The position numbers and the translations under genes are program-made. This document shows, piece by piece, positions 9,991 through 18,680 of a DNA stretch of 64,000 nucleotides; the first letter of the stretch is position 1, and each line of letters starts with the position of its first letter. Origin of the DNA: Rhynchopus sp. YZ270_cl-10 (taxonomy: Eukaryota; Euglenozoa; Diplonemea; Diplonemida; Diplonemidae); the NCBI GenBank assembly GCA_964035575.1, contig OZ037841.1:682001-746000 (forward strand), written 5' to 3'. A model generated the notes under the pieces. That model was given only the letters and a program-made list of their open reading frames with translations, made no database searches and had not been told where the DNA came from.

Positions 9991-10970
9991 TGAAAGTTGG
10001 ATTTAGTGTAGCTCTTATTCGGTTTTCGCGATATTTTTTTGTTGTTGTGGCACAAAAAAAAAGAGGGATGAGTAGGGGAGGTAGGTTTGAGGTGGGGATG
10101 ATTTGAGAAATAAGTGAAAAATCTGAAAATAAATAAGGGGGTCAAATAATAATCTTGAAAGATGAATGCGTATCCCATCCACACATATCTTCAAGGGGAA
10201 ACAAAAACCCCTGGCTGAAAACTGAGGTGCTTATTCACATTCAGTACTGCCTTTTGGATTGGTTTTTCTTTCTTTTTTGAATAATTTTTGATTTTATTTT
10301 TTGAAAAATTGGGTCTATTAATGGCCATCTGAGAAGCTACATAAAACAAAACTATTCCTCCCCTTTTTTCCACTTCCCTGCACTCAAACTGAAGTTGTCA
10401 CTTGTAGACACTTCCGGAATGCAGGTATCAATGACCAAAGAAAGGGTCTGCAGACATACGAGCGAGTGATGCCAATTGATTTGAAAATATTCAAATATAC
10501 GGATATTTTCCTGCACTTAAACGCCCCGGGGGGGAAAAATGGGGTGTTTTCGAAAGCTGCGGAAGGTATAAAAAGACTTGGGTTTTCACACTTAAAAAGT
10601 CGAAATACATTTGTAATTTATATAAAGACTTGAGGGGAAACTGTGATCAAACAATTGGTGGACAACATATCTGTTGTTTTGGACAAAACAAGAGATATTT
10701 AAGGGATGTGTACAACACGTCAGATTTATGGTAGAGCATTTTTTTTTTTTCTTTGTAAAAAAGGGGGCCTGTTAGAGTAAGAAGAAAGAGCAGTTGAAAA
10801 TGTGCTAAAACGCATCTCAGTCGAGCTCAATCGTGGCTCAGTTCGTAAACGCGCACGTGCCATCCAATGCCATCGCTTTGGGGGAACGACTTGCCTTATG
10901 GCATCAGATGACTCCTTACGTAGTGGGGGGGCATCTACACGACGGTGATGTAACGGGTGTTACAAGTGGA

Positions 10971-11004
10971 GTTACAAGTGAGTTACATGTAACTCACTTG
11001 TAAC
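10971..11004. repeat. Perfect 34-nt palindrome
   Basis: The sequence starts GTTACAAGTGAGTTACA and reads identically on both strands. It is built from the same word (ACTTGTAAC) that forms the adjacent tandem array, here in head-to-head orientation. Confidence 0.9.
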
Positions 11005-11045
11005 CCACCAGTTACAACCTGATTTTGCCTGTAATTCATGTATCC

Positions 11046-11132
11046 CACTTGTAACTCACTTGTAACTCACTTGTAACTCACTTGTAACTCACTTGTAACT
11101 CACTTGTAACTCACTTGTAACTCACTTGTAAC
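11046..11132 (+). repeat. 11-bp tandem repeat (CACTTGTAACT), ~8 copies
   Basis: Seven perfect copies and one partial copy of CACTTGTAACT lie head to tail. Single copies and inverted copies flank them on both sides (10950-11004 and 11133-11172). No spacers, so it is not a CRISPR-type array. Confidence 0.95.
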
Positions 11133-11199
11133 GGTTTTTCACTTGTAACGTTACAAGTAACTTCACTTGTAATGTACTTACAAAAAAAAAAAGGAAATA

Positions 11200-11244
11200 T
11201 TAGATTCATATACTTTCAGTTCACAGAATTAAAAGTATTTGAGA
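11200..11244 (+). repeat. 45-bp dispersed repeat
   Basis: Begins TTAGATTCATATACTTTCAG; repeated at 12396-12440 with three or four differences. Both copies end in a CAGAATT...TTTGAGA segment. Function unknown. Confidence 0.7.
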
Positions 11245-11310
11245 GGGTCAGCGGAAGGAAATATTATAAGATGGTCCTTTGCCTCTCGTGCAGTCTTCTT
11301 GAGGAATAAA

Positions 11311-11350
11311 TAAGTTGAAAATGCAAACGCCTCGCCGTTCGGCAGACGCT
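11311..11350 (+). repeat. SINE-like head fragment
   Basis: TAAGTTGAAAATGCAAACGC followed by CTCGCCGTTCGGCAGACGC matches the first half of the SINE-like family; the T-arm-like half is absent. Confidence 0.55.
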
Positions 11351-11405
11351 TTTTGTGGAGTGTGTAGGAACAAAAAAAAACATAAATGGTGTGGCTGACG
11401 ACCCC

Positions 11406-11528
11406 AAAATAGCAGAAAGTAGCAGAAAGTAGCACAAAATAGCACCTCCTTCAGCCGCGCCAAAAAATCCAGATGCCCAGAATAGCAGAAAGTAGCAGAA
11501 AATAGCAGAAAGTAGCAGAAAATAGCAC
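11406..11528 (+). repeat. 10-bp tandem repeat (AATAGCAGAA)
   Basis: Two blocks (11406-11446 and 11480-11528) of a 10-bp unit alternating AATAGCAGAA and AGTAGCAGAA. Each block is followed by AGCACC...TTCAGCC, so the whole ~75-bp segment is itself duplicated. Short Phe/Tyr/Cys-rich frames on the minus strand are products of the repeat. Confidence 0.85.
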
Positions 11529-11658
11529 CCCCTTTCAGCCACACCAATAAACTTTTCTGTGGATAAGTTGTATCGTGTTTACATCGCTCTCACCAAAAAA
11601 AAATTCGGGCACGCTCAGATACGTTTTTCATTTCCTCCCCAAGGCAGTTGTCTCAAAA

Positions 11659-11733
11659 AATAGAAACTTAACACTCATCACACGATAAAACCCATGGGAG
11701 AGGTTGTGGTGAAACGCACACACCTCGACCTGT
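11659..11733 (+). repeat. 75-bp dispersed repeat
   Basis: Starts AATAGAAACTTAACACTCAT and ends CACACACCTCGACCTGT. The copy at 25966-26040 has the same length and few differences. No terminal inverted repeats seen. Confidence 0.75.
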
Positions 11734-11920
11734 TTGGTGAGGAGTGGCTCTGCAACGCGGTTCTTCCCTAGAACTGCAAAGTGTGTTCAAAGTGCGTTGT
11801 TTCTATTTCCTCCTTCATTTCATGAGGTGACAAAAAAAAATTAATATGATCTTGCACGTGTTACCGTGGGATCCTAAATACCTAAATGCAGCAAAACAAA
11901 GAAAAGAAAAACAATATTGA

Positions 11921-11955
11921 AAGATGAACCTAAGCCTCTCTGTGCTTAGTCACCT
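11921..11955 (+). repeat. Dispersed hairpin family member
   Basis: CTAAGC (11930-11935) pairs with GCTTAG (11944-11949), and AGATGA pairs with TCACCT with one mismatch. Loop CTCTCTGT. Preceded by TTGAA. Confidence 0.65.
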
Positions 11956-12591
11956 GAAAGACACTATTTTTTTTTGTTGTTGTACAGATGAACCTGCACA
12001 ACAATCCCCGAACGGACCAGAACGAATCAGAACTAAAAAAAAAACACACACACACAAAAACAGAGTCAAAATTTCCAAAGTAGTTTCCAAAGTGTAAATA
12101 AAGTTTGGGACGATACATTCTTTTTTTGACGGTACAAAAAAAAAAGAAGGCGGGGAGAAGGTAAAAACAGTAAGACAACAAACATCGATGGGGTAAAAAA
12201 CCCTCCTTAGAGTTTTTGAAATCCCAAAACCCACCTTAGGTTTCACTTTAATCGGTGTTTGTTGTTTTACTGTAGTTGGTTTACCCGGATGATACAAGCT
12301 TTCAAACTGCTGGAAATTCCCTTAAGGGAGAGCTTCGGACAGTGAAATATGTTCTTTTTGGTGGGAAAACAGAGTCTTGTTGGGTAGACAGAAAGTTAGA
12401 TTCATATACTTTCAGTTTACAGAATTGAAAGCATTTGAGAAAATAAAAAAGTTATGCACCCCGACTGACCCACGTATGATGTCAGCCATCCGGATAAAAG
12501 CACAAGTACCCTGCTGCCAACAACAGAAGGTGTAACCACATGACATGACAATGCAGGACATCCCCACAAAGAGATTAGGATAACATCTCCT

Positions 12592-12723
12592 GGTGTGATC
12601 ACCAAACGGATTTCTCCGTGGTTCCCCCGAAGGTGCTCCGCAAATCTTAATATAGCCCGAAACAGTTCTCCGTGGTCCCCCCGTGGTTCTCCCGTGGGTT
12701 GTCCGTACCCCCTGAATCACATC
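12592..12723 (+). mobile_element. ~130-bp MITE, copy 2
   Basis: Second copy of the element at 2509-2637. It starts GGTGTGATCACC and ends with a slightly diverged ATCACATC. The copies differ mainly by small indels around CTCCGTGGT. Confidence 0.75.
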
Positions 12724-12977
12724 AATCTGTGAAAATAAAGATGGGAGCCGTTTAAACGCACCTCTCTCATGAATGTACGTCAGGCAAATCCATCACAAAA
12801 AAGGAGAAAAAAAAAGACGCACACCCCGCAACATAAAAAGGGTGCAGGCTAGAGTCCAGAGGCTAGAGGGCATTAAAAAAAAAGCCTCGCAGAACAATGA
12901 ATATGCCTCGCACACATCTTTTCAAAAAGATAATAAAACAGAAACTCGAAGCAAATGCTCCTGAAAAGAGAAAAAAC

Positions 12978-13019
12978 GAAGTCGAAAGTGCAACCGCCTC
13001 GCCAAACGTCGCGGACGAC
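12978..13019 (+). repeat. SINE-like head fragment
   Basis: GAAGTCGAAAGTGCAACCGC and then CTCGCCAAACGTCGCGGACG match the family head; the T-arm-like half is absent. It ends 48 bases left of the 13067-13736 element. Confidence 0.5.
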
Positions 13020-13066
13020 AAACACCAAAATAAATACAAATCATTCAATAAATCATTTTCCACATA

Positions 13067-13736
13067 CCTACCCCCCCCCCCGTGCATAAGTCCGACCCCC
13101 ATTACCCGTGCATAAGTCCGATGACCCGTGTATAAGTCCGGGCAGATTTGGGCTCAAGATCGGACTTATGCACAGGCCGACTTATACACCGGTTTTGTGT
13201 ACTGGTAGTGGGGAGAATTTTTTTTGAGGCGTTTTCCCGCTCGCGAAGCGAGCGGGAGGAAAAAATTGAGGTATTTTTCCGCGAGCGAAGCGAGCGTAAC
13301 TTTATTTTTATTGGTGGTGTATTCACCAGGGATCATCTTCACGCTTCTCGTGTCAAAACATCATCCTCACAATTCTCAATGGTGTGAACCTGTTACTGCA
13401 ACATTGTGGAAAACTTTGCACCCCAAACAGTCTCAACAGCCAAAAGGTGTCCCTTGTTGGGAGTTGGTTCTCATGTTTGATACCTGCACAGCAGGCATTC
13501 CTCTGAGTCCAATGCTGTTTGGCCTGTCTGCGGCGTTGTACCGAAGGTGCACGAAGACAGGGTAAATTTTGCGGGCGGTGTCACATGTGGGTCACTCACA
13601 CTGAGGTCATGTGCATGGGTGTGGGTGGGTGCACAAAACCGGTGTATAAGTCCGATACCCCGTGTATAAGTCCGGAGGCCCTCAGCCCCCCCAAAAATCG
13701 GACTTATACGCAGACTTATGCACGGGGGGGGGTAGG
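13067..13736. mobile_element. 670-bp TIR element with TA target duplication
   Basis: The ends are inverted repeats: CCTAC, a C run, CGTGCATAAGTC on the left and GACTTATGCACG, a G run, GTAGG on the right (the runs differ slightly in length). TA flanks both sides (13065-13066 and 13737-13738), as for Tc1/mariner-like insertions. Inside each end the word GTGTATAAGTCCG or GTGCATAAGTCCG recurs in both orientations, so the terminal ~120 bp form a compound inverted repeat. The interior holds two G/C palindromes (near 13237-13257 and 13280-13297). No transposase frame. It lies 37 bp past the stop of the 13773-17213 gene, so it may supply that gene's 3' UTR. Confidence 0.8.
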
Positions 13737-13772
13737 TAATTACACAACAGATGGTATGCATAAAAAAGAGAT

Positions 13773-16700
13773 TCACAACCTCCCCACATTTAATACACCG
13801 ATCGGCTTTTTTTTGACTGGGTGCGAACCATCTAAATCGCTGCTTCTCCCTACTACTGGAGACCCTCCTCCTCCCCCTCCCACCGCACCTGTAAGCGAAC
13901 GACCGCCTGGGTGGAGTGCGTTCCTATTACCCCAGCCTCCCCCTCCTGCAGTCCCTGCATCGCCGGTCAAACTGCGCCTGCGTTTCGGCAGAACCAACTC
14001 TCCCAGGAGGGGAGACCCTTGCCGCTGTGGTGGTGTAGGACTGCTACGTCTGTGGCTATAGGTGTGGTTGAAGAGCTCGTTGTCGTCGTCATCATCTTCA
14101 TCTAGCGGGGCGGGTGGTGGGGTTAGACTGAAGTTCATTGCGTGCTGGTCAGCTTCGTTGGACGCAAAGCGTGACACCTGGTCTGCACTTGTATATGTAT
14201 TGGAGAAACGGTCTGAAGAATGACGACGGGCCACAATCGGTTCTCCGATTTTTCTTCTGCGACGGCCTCGGCCACCTCCCCCACCCCCACCTCCACCCCC
14301 ACCCCCCGCAGTAAAGTTCCCCAACGCCGCTAAGTACGAAACCGCAAACGCGTCACCGCTCTGCACCGCAGGGAGCAGCTCCGCACTGCTCTTTACTACA
14401 GAGTTATCTGAAGAGCACGATGTCCCCAGAGACACTGGAGTCAGAGGTGACCTTGGCGGAGTGGAGTACAGCTGTGGGAGGGCTCCGATTGCAGAGTTTC
14501 TTCGTGGACGAGGTGCTGCATTGGCTTCGGCAAAGTTGAGGTACGGTGTGCACACAGTCGACTCAGGGGAGTTGTTGCTTCTGGAGCGCTGTGCTGCAGC
14601 GACAACAAGCCGTGACAAATCCAGGTCAATGTCATCCTCGCATAGATCCGCAGCATAGTTCCTCTCTCTGCCAAGCAGAATGCGTTGAGCCTCACGACGA
14701 CGCCCCGACCACAGCACAAAAAGCTCCGAAAGAACATCAAGCGAAACCTTCACCCCAATCAAGATGGCAGCCACAAACAGGAGCACGGTCCCCATTTCAT
14801 ACTGCCACGATGTGGTATTATCTTCGTAATGCGCAAAGGCCTCGAGCGCCATGGCCGTCGTCATTAATATCGAACACAACGAGAATATTACCGTATCACG
14901 TGGTCTTGCATGCGGACGCAGACGCACTTCTAGGTAGAGCATAATACAGAACACCAGCGCCTGGGAAATCTTGAGGTGTCCACACCCGACCTGCGACTCT
15001 GGCATCGTCGACTGCAGAGCTGACAGCGTAAACGCCGAAGCCATCTCGATGAACGAAAAGAAGCACGCACCCTGGCGATACGTCAGCACCACTGAGGAGT
15101 GCCGCTGCACCCACATCTCCTGCGCCGTAGTATTCACCCATTCCCCTGGACCAAGAATAAAGTTCTTCAATGGCGACGACGTGAACGCAGCGTAATGCGA
15201 ATCCGACGAGAGGTGCCGCCTGCTGCCATTCCCGGTCAGAAAATCCTTTTTGAACGGCTCCTCAAAGTAGATCGCCTTCTCTGGGACGCTCCCGTTGATG
15301 GCACGGAACATATACATTGGGATGCAGGTCACCATGCCTAGTGTGGCGATGCCGGCTATGGTGGCAGGGGTGTCCTCTGCAGAGAGCATGAGGCGCATGG
15401 CGCCCAGGGTCGTGCCTTGGTAGAGGAGCTGGAAGATGAAGAGCGGTGCGGAAGGGATGCGCATGAAGCCCTGCATGTCAAGGCCCTCAAAGAGGCGTGG
15501 CAGGTGGCTTTGGTAGCGTATAGTAGCCCGCAGTAGTAAATAGCAGAACAAAGCAAAGCCGGCCATGATCGCAAAGTTCCCCACAACAGTCCCAAACGCG
15601 GCAGACCCCCGCACCACTAACCCAGTAGGGTTCATCATGCGTGACATCCGGTCCGCCTTCCCCCCCACCTCGCATTTTGTGCTGACAAGTGCTAAACGCA
15701 TTGCCGCCGTCGCCCCCGCCCCACCCCCCACCACAGCACCAATCCCCACCACCTCAGACGCCTTCTCAGTGTCCTTTTCGACCTGCGTCGATTCGTTCGT
15801 TGGAATCACAGTGGAGGTCGTGTTCAGCGTGGCATTGAGTGGGGCATCCGTAAGTGTAAGTGTCGGTGCCATGGTGAGAATCCTTCCCATGGCAGGCACC
15901 GAGGAAGTTGGTGGGGATAATGTGGGTGTCGGTGTTGGGGGAGAGGGTGTTGGTGCGAGAGTTGGGGGTGGTTGGGTTGGCACTGCGGTGGGCGGTGAAG
16001 GTGTCGGTGGTGCAGATGTGGGCGGTGCTGCTGTCGGAGGAGCCGGGGTAGGTGCGAGAGTTGGCGGAGCGGGTGTGGGCTCTGCTGTAGGCGGTGCCGG
16101 AGTGGGCGGCGACAGTGTTGATGGGATGCGGGTCGGAGGTGACAACGTCTCGGGGATGAGTGTTGCAGGCACCTCGGTGTCAGGCGCCTTGGTATTGACG
16201 TATGACATGTTGAGGAACTTTGCGGCACCTTCGTTGCCCACTGCCACCTGCACGTTGGTAGCAGAGGCAGACAGAACAGCAACACTGGCCATCTCCGTGC
16301 CACTCCAGGTGTCCTGCAACACCAACTTCAACCCACCGACTGCATCCACAACAGAGAACATATGCACCTCCGTCGCTGTCGTGACCACCAACACATCCAG
16401 GTCAGACCTCGCTGCCATGTGGGTCACCCCAGTCAACCCACTCAACTCCTGCGACAGGTCTACTGTCCCCAATCCCCGGACCACCTGCTTCACCCCACCC
16501 CCACCCGAAACAAACCCACACCCCCCTGAACACCCACCGGACACCGCATAGTCGGTGACGAAGGTCATTGCCGTGCCCGAGCCGCTGAAGGGCTCGCTGC
16601 TTAGCGTGTTTCCTTTGACGTAGACCACCGGGGCAGTGGCGCCGGTCAAAATGTCGCCGTTCGGGAAGAACGCTAGCGGGGCGCATGCTACCCCTACTGC

Positions 16701-17213
16701 TTCCAGTGTGGTGCTGACTGCGGCAGAGTCGTCGAACTCTGTGAGTTCGAGGGTGTCCGTTGCGCCCAGGGTCGCGACCAGGGAGGAGGCGCCAACTGCA
16801 ACGGCGGCCATGTATGTGCAGGCTCCCGCTGCCCCGGTGAGGTCGATCGTGGCGTCAGGTGCCCAGAGTGTGAGCTCGCCGGAGGCTGCGGGAAATCTGA
16901 ATGCTTTGAGCGCGGTTTCGGTCTTCAAAAACAGCACGGTGTCTGCGAGGGCCGCACCGACCGCACCGTGCTCGTAGCGACGGTCCGACACGACGGAGGG
17001 ACGCTCTTTGTAGTCCTTCGACGTGAACGTGGCTGCAGCATACCCTACGGTGTCGTCCATGAGGAAGAGCTGGTACCGCGTACGTGCTGCAAGGAGGTAG
17101 TCCAAGCTCAGGGGGCCTGTCTGCGACACTGTCGAACGCGAGGAGACCAGCACTGCTGCATCTGCACTACACAAAGCAAGAAGCACGACACACACAACAT
17201 GACGGAGTGCCAT
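13773..17213 (-). CDS. Multi-pass membrane protein, paralogue with a different ectodomain
   Basis: A 1146-aa protein. A signal peptide (residues 1 to ~19, ending CSADA) leads a ~320-residue ectodomain rich in short beta-type hydrophobic/Gly segments, possibly propeller-like. It shows no evident similarity to the ectodomain of the 6120-9902 protein. A short Pro/Thr stalk (~345-435) follows. A membrane module (~500-840) clearly matches the paralogue: KCEVGGKADRMSRMMNPTG, PSAPLF, LYQGTTLGAMR, ILGPGEWVN, MPESQVGCG and AHYEDNTTS. The C-terminal ~300 residues are a low-complexity tail with a poly-Gly/Arg patch and a DEDDDDD acidic run. A shared membrane module with swapped ectodomains suggests a receptor family that varies its ligand-binding head. 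Function unknown. Confidence 0.88.
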   Translation of the reverse strand: MALRHVVCVVLLALCSADAAVLVSSRSTVSQTGPLSLDYLLAARTRYQLFLMDDTVGYAAATFTSKDYKERPSVVSDRRYEHGAVGAALADTVLFLKTETALKAFRFPAASGELTLWAPDATIDLTGAAGACTYMAAVAVGASSLVATLGATDTLELTEFDDSAAVSTTLEAVGVACAPLAFFPNGDILTGATAPVVYVKGNTLSSEPFSGSGTAMTFVTDYAVSGGCSGGCGFVSGGGGVKQVVRGLGTVDLSQELSGLTGVTHMAARSDLDVLVVTTATEVHMFSVVDAVGGLKLVLQDTWSGTEMASVAVLSASATNVQVAVGNEGAAKFLNMSYVNTKAPDTEVPATLIPETLSPPTRIPSTLSPPTPAPPTAEPTPAPPTLAPTPAPPTAAPPTSAPPTPSPPTAVPTQPPPTLAPTPSPPTPTPTLSPPTSSVPAMGRILTMAPTLTLTDAPLNATLNTTSTVIPTNESTQVEKDTEKASEVVGIGAVVGGGAGATAAMRLALVSTKCEVGGKADRMSRMMNPTGLVVRGSAAFGTVVGNFAIMAGFALFCYLLLRATIRYQSHLPRLFEGLDMQGFMRIPSAPLFIFQLLYQGTTLGAMRLMLSAEDTPATIAGIATLGMVTCIPMYMFRAINGSVPEKAIYFEEPFKKDFLTGNGSRRHLSSDSHYAAFTSSPLKNFILGPGEWVNTTAQEMWVQRHSSVVLTYRQGACFFSFIEMASAFTLSALQSTMPESQVGCGHLKISQALVFCIMLYLEVRLRPHARPRDTVIFSLCSILMTTAMALEAFAHYEDNTTSWQYEMGTVLLFVAAILIGVKVSLDVLSELFVLWSGRRREAQRILLGRERNYAADLCEDDIDLDLSRLVVAAAQRSRSNNSPESTVCTPYLNFAEANAAPRPRRNSAIGALPQLYSTPPRSPLTPVSLGTSCSSDNSVVKSSAELLPAVQSGDAFAVSYLAALGNFTAGGGGGGGGGGGGRGRRRRKIGEPIVARRHSSDRFSNTYTSADQVSRFASNEADQHAMNFSLTPPPAPLDEDDDDDNELFNHTYSHRRSSPTPPQRQGSPLLGELVLPKRRRSLTGDAGTAGGGGWGNRNALHPGGRSLTGAVGGGGGGSPVVGRSSDLDGSHPVKKKPIGVLNVGRL

Positions 17214-17300
17214 TACGGCACGTTGTCTGGAGAGGTGTTGGGAGGTGGAGGGGAGCAGGAGAGGTTAGTAGTGAAAGGTGGCAGAAGGGATAGGTTGGGT
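17214..17300 (-). promoter_or_regulatory. Candidate spliced-leader acceptor tract
   Basis: On the minus strand a C/T-rich stretch ends CACCTCTCCAG at 17227, thirteen bases before the Met at 17213. This fits a trans-splice acceptor; inferred only. Confidence 0.3.
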
Positions 17301-18680
17301 AGGTTGGGTAGGTTCCAATTGAAGTGCCAATACATGGGCAAAACAAGGAGGTGGGGGGAGGAGGAGGAGGTCGGAAATGAGAACCACGCACGGGGTTAGA
17401 GCAACAACGAAGCGAGAGTTCGTTGTTAGTACACAGCGAGAAGAGAGAAAGAAAGAGAGACAAGACAAAGAGGAATCCTGATGCATGAATAGGCACGCAT
17501 ATACGGCGGCGCATATGAACCCTCAGGGTACGTTCGTAGCGGGGTACTCTAAATAGGGTTCCTAGGCCACCGTGCATGAGTTTCTGTCGTCAAAAAAAAA
17601 TGGTAGTTATCGATGCAGGCATCTCCGACTACTCCACGTACGATGCAAGTCCCGGATGAAAGTACAAGTACCCTGCGACCAAAACAGATGTGAAAAAGAA
17701 ACCTAATGGCTTGCCCGTACCATGGTGTGAACGGGGGGAAATAATGAACACTTGAAAGGCGAGTTTGCTTTTCTCACGTCTTTAAAAAAAAACAACCATT
17801 CATTTGTAAGAACAAAATAATTATCTGTGGAAAACACGCAACCAGCCTCATCAAAAAAAAAACAAGCAACAAAAACGTTCAAAAGGCCAACGGCGTACGG
17901 AAACATCCACCCCAAAAAGAGCAAACTTTGTTTGTGCCCAAGACAGTGTAAAAAAAGTTGGAATATTCAGTTTACGCTCAAAGCGCTGCCCGAGGTCATT
18001 ATAGACGAGACAAGCCCTCTGTTCGAACAAAGAAATCAAGAAGGGGAAGAAATAGAACAATCTCTGAACTAAGGGAGCAGCACACACTGCACCCTTCCAC
18101 ACAAGCTGCAGCAGCTAGATATCTGCAGACGGTAAAAAAAATTAAAACACTCGCGATTTGTGGTGTAGTGTAGACACCCAAGTACACTACATTATGTATT
18201 TATTTTTCTTGCAGTATCGGCAATCGATAATGTGCAGTGAATCAAATGGCCTTCTATACCAGGCCCTTACGCGGAGTGCAGACTGCAGCGATAGTTACAC
18301 ACTCCAACAGATTACCGAAAATAATAATAAAAAAAGGACAACAAACTGCGAGATGGGTGTTGTGCGTCGCTGCGCACAACACATACCCATCTCCTTCTAT
18401 CGGTGTCACATATCACAACACACCTTTTCAGATGCTTTACAACACTAACTCTGTTCACCCCATTTCACTCTGATTGTTGCCCTGGTTTACACCAAGGCCG
18501 CAAACAGGACAGTAGACTAACACGGACAACACATCAACACAGAAGTTGAAGGTGTCTTTGGTCCATGCATTCCTTACAAACACTGGCCTTCGTTTATACA
18601 CTCAACCCCCTCCCACTCCCACGCTATTTCCAAGACAAAATAGTTGGGGGAAAAAAATCCCTCTCTGAGGTTCTGCTAAA
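17301..18680. other. Gene-free spacer
   Basis: No coding region is supported. A segment at 17652-17693 repeats one at 12490-12534. The rest has moderate complexity with A runs. It separates the ankyrin gene (ending 18681) from the start of the membrane-protein gene at 17213, so it should contain the ankyrin gene's 3' UTR. Confidence 0.5.

Larger units (their letters stand above)
9991..13066. other. Gene-free, repeat-rich spacer
   Basis: No coding region is supported in this ~3 kb. It contains a hairpin near 10159-10200 (CTTGAAAGAT facing ATCTTCAAG), the tandem and palindromic repeats at 10971-11132, a 10-bp tandem array at 11406-11528, several dispersed repeats, a MITE copy and SINE-like heads. 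A segment at 12490-12534 recurs at 17652-17693 (shared ACAAGTACCCTGC). Confidence 0.55.

Noticed and set aside
9903-10184. Upstream Met at 10184 as start of the first membrane protein
   Set aside because: The extra 94 residues are low-complexity His/Pro/Ser and would bury the signal peptide that begins at 9902; the intervening DNA is the pyrimidine tract.
11046-11132. CRISPR array
   Set aside because: The 11-bp units are contiguous with no spacers, and the host is a eukaryote.
13446-13564. Peptide GIPLSPMLFGLSAAL inside the TA element, resembling the RT box of LINEs
   Set aside because: The match is a single short motif with no neighbouring RT boxes, and the frame closes at once. Could be chance or captured debris; not callable.
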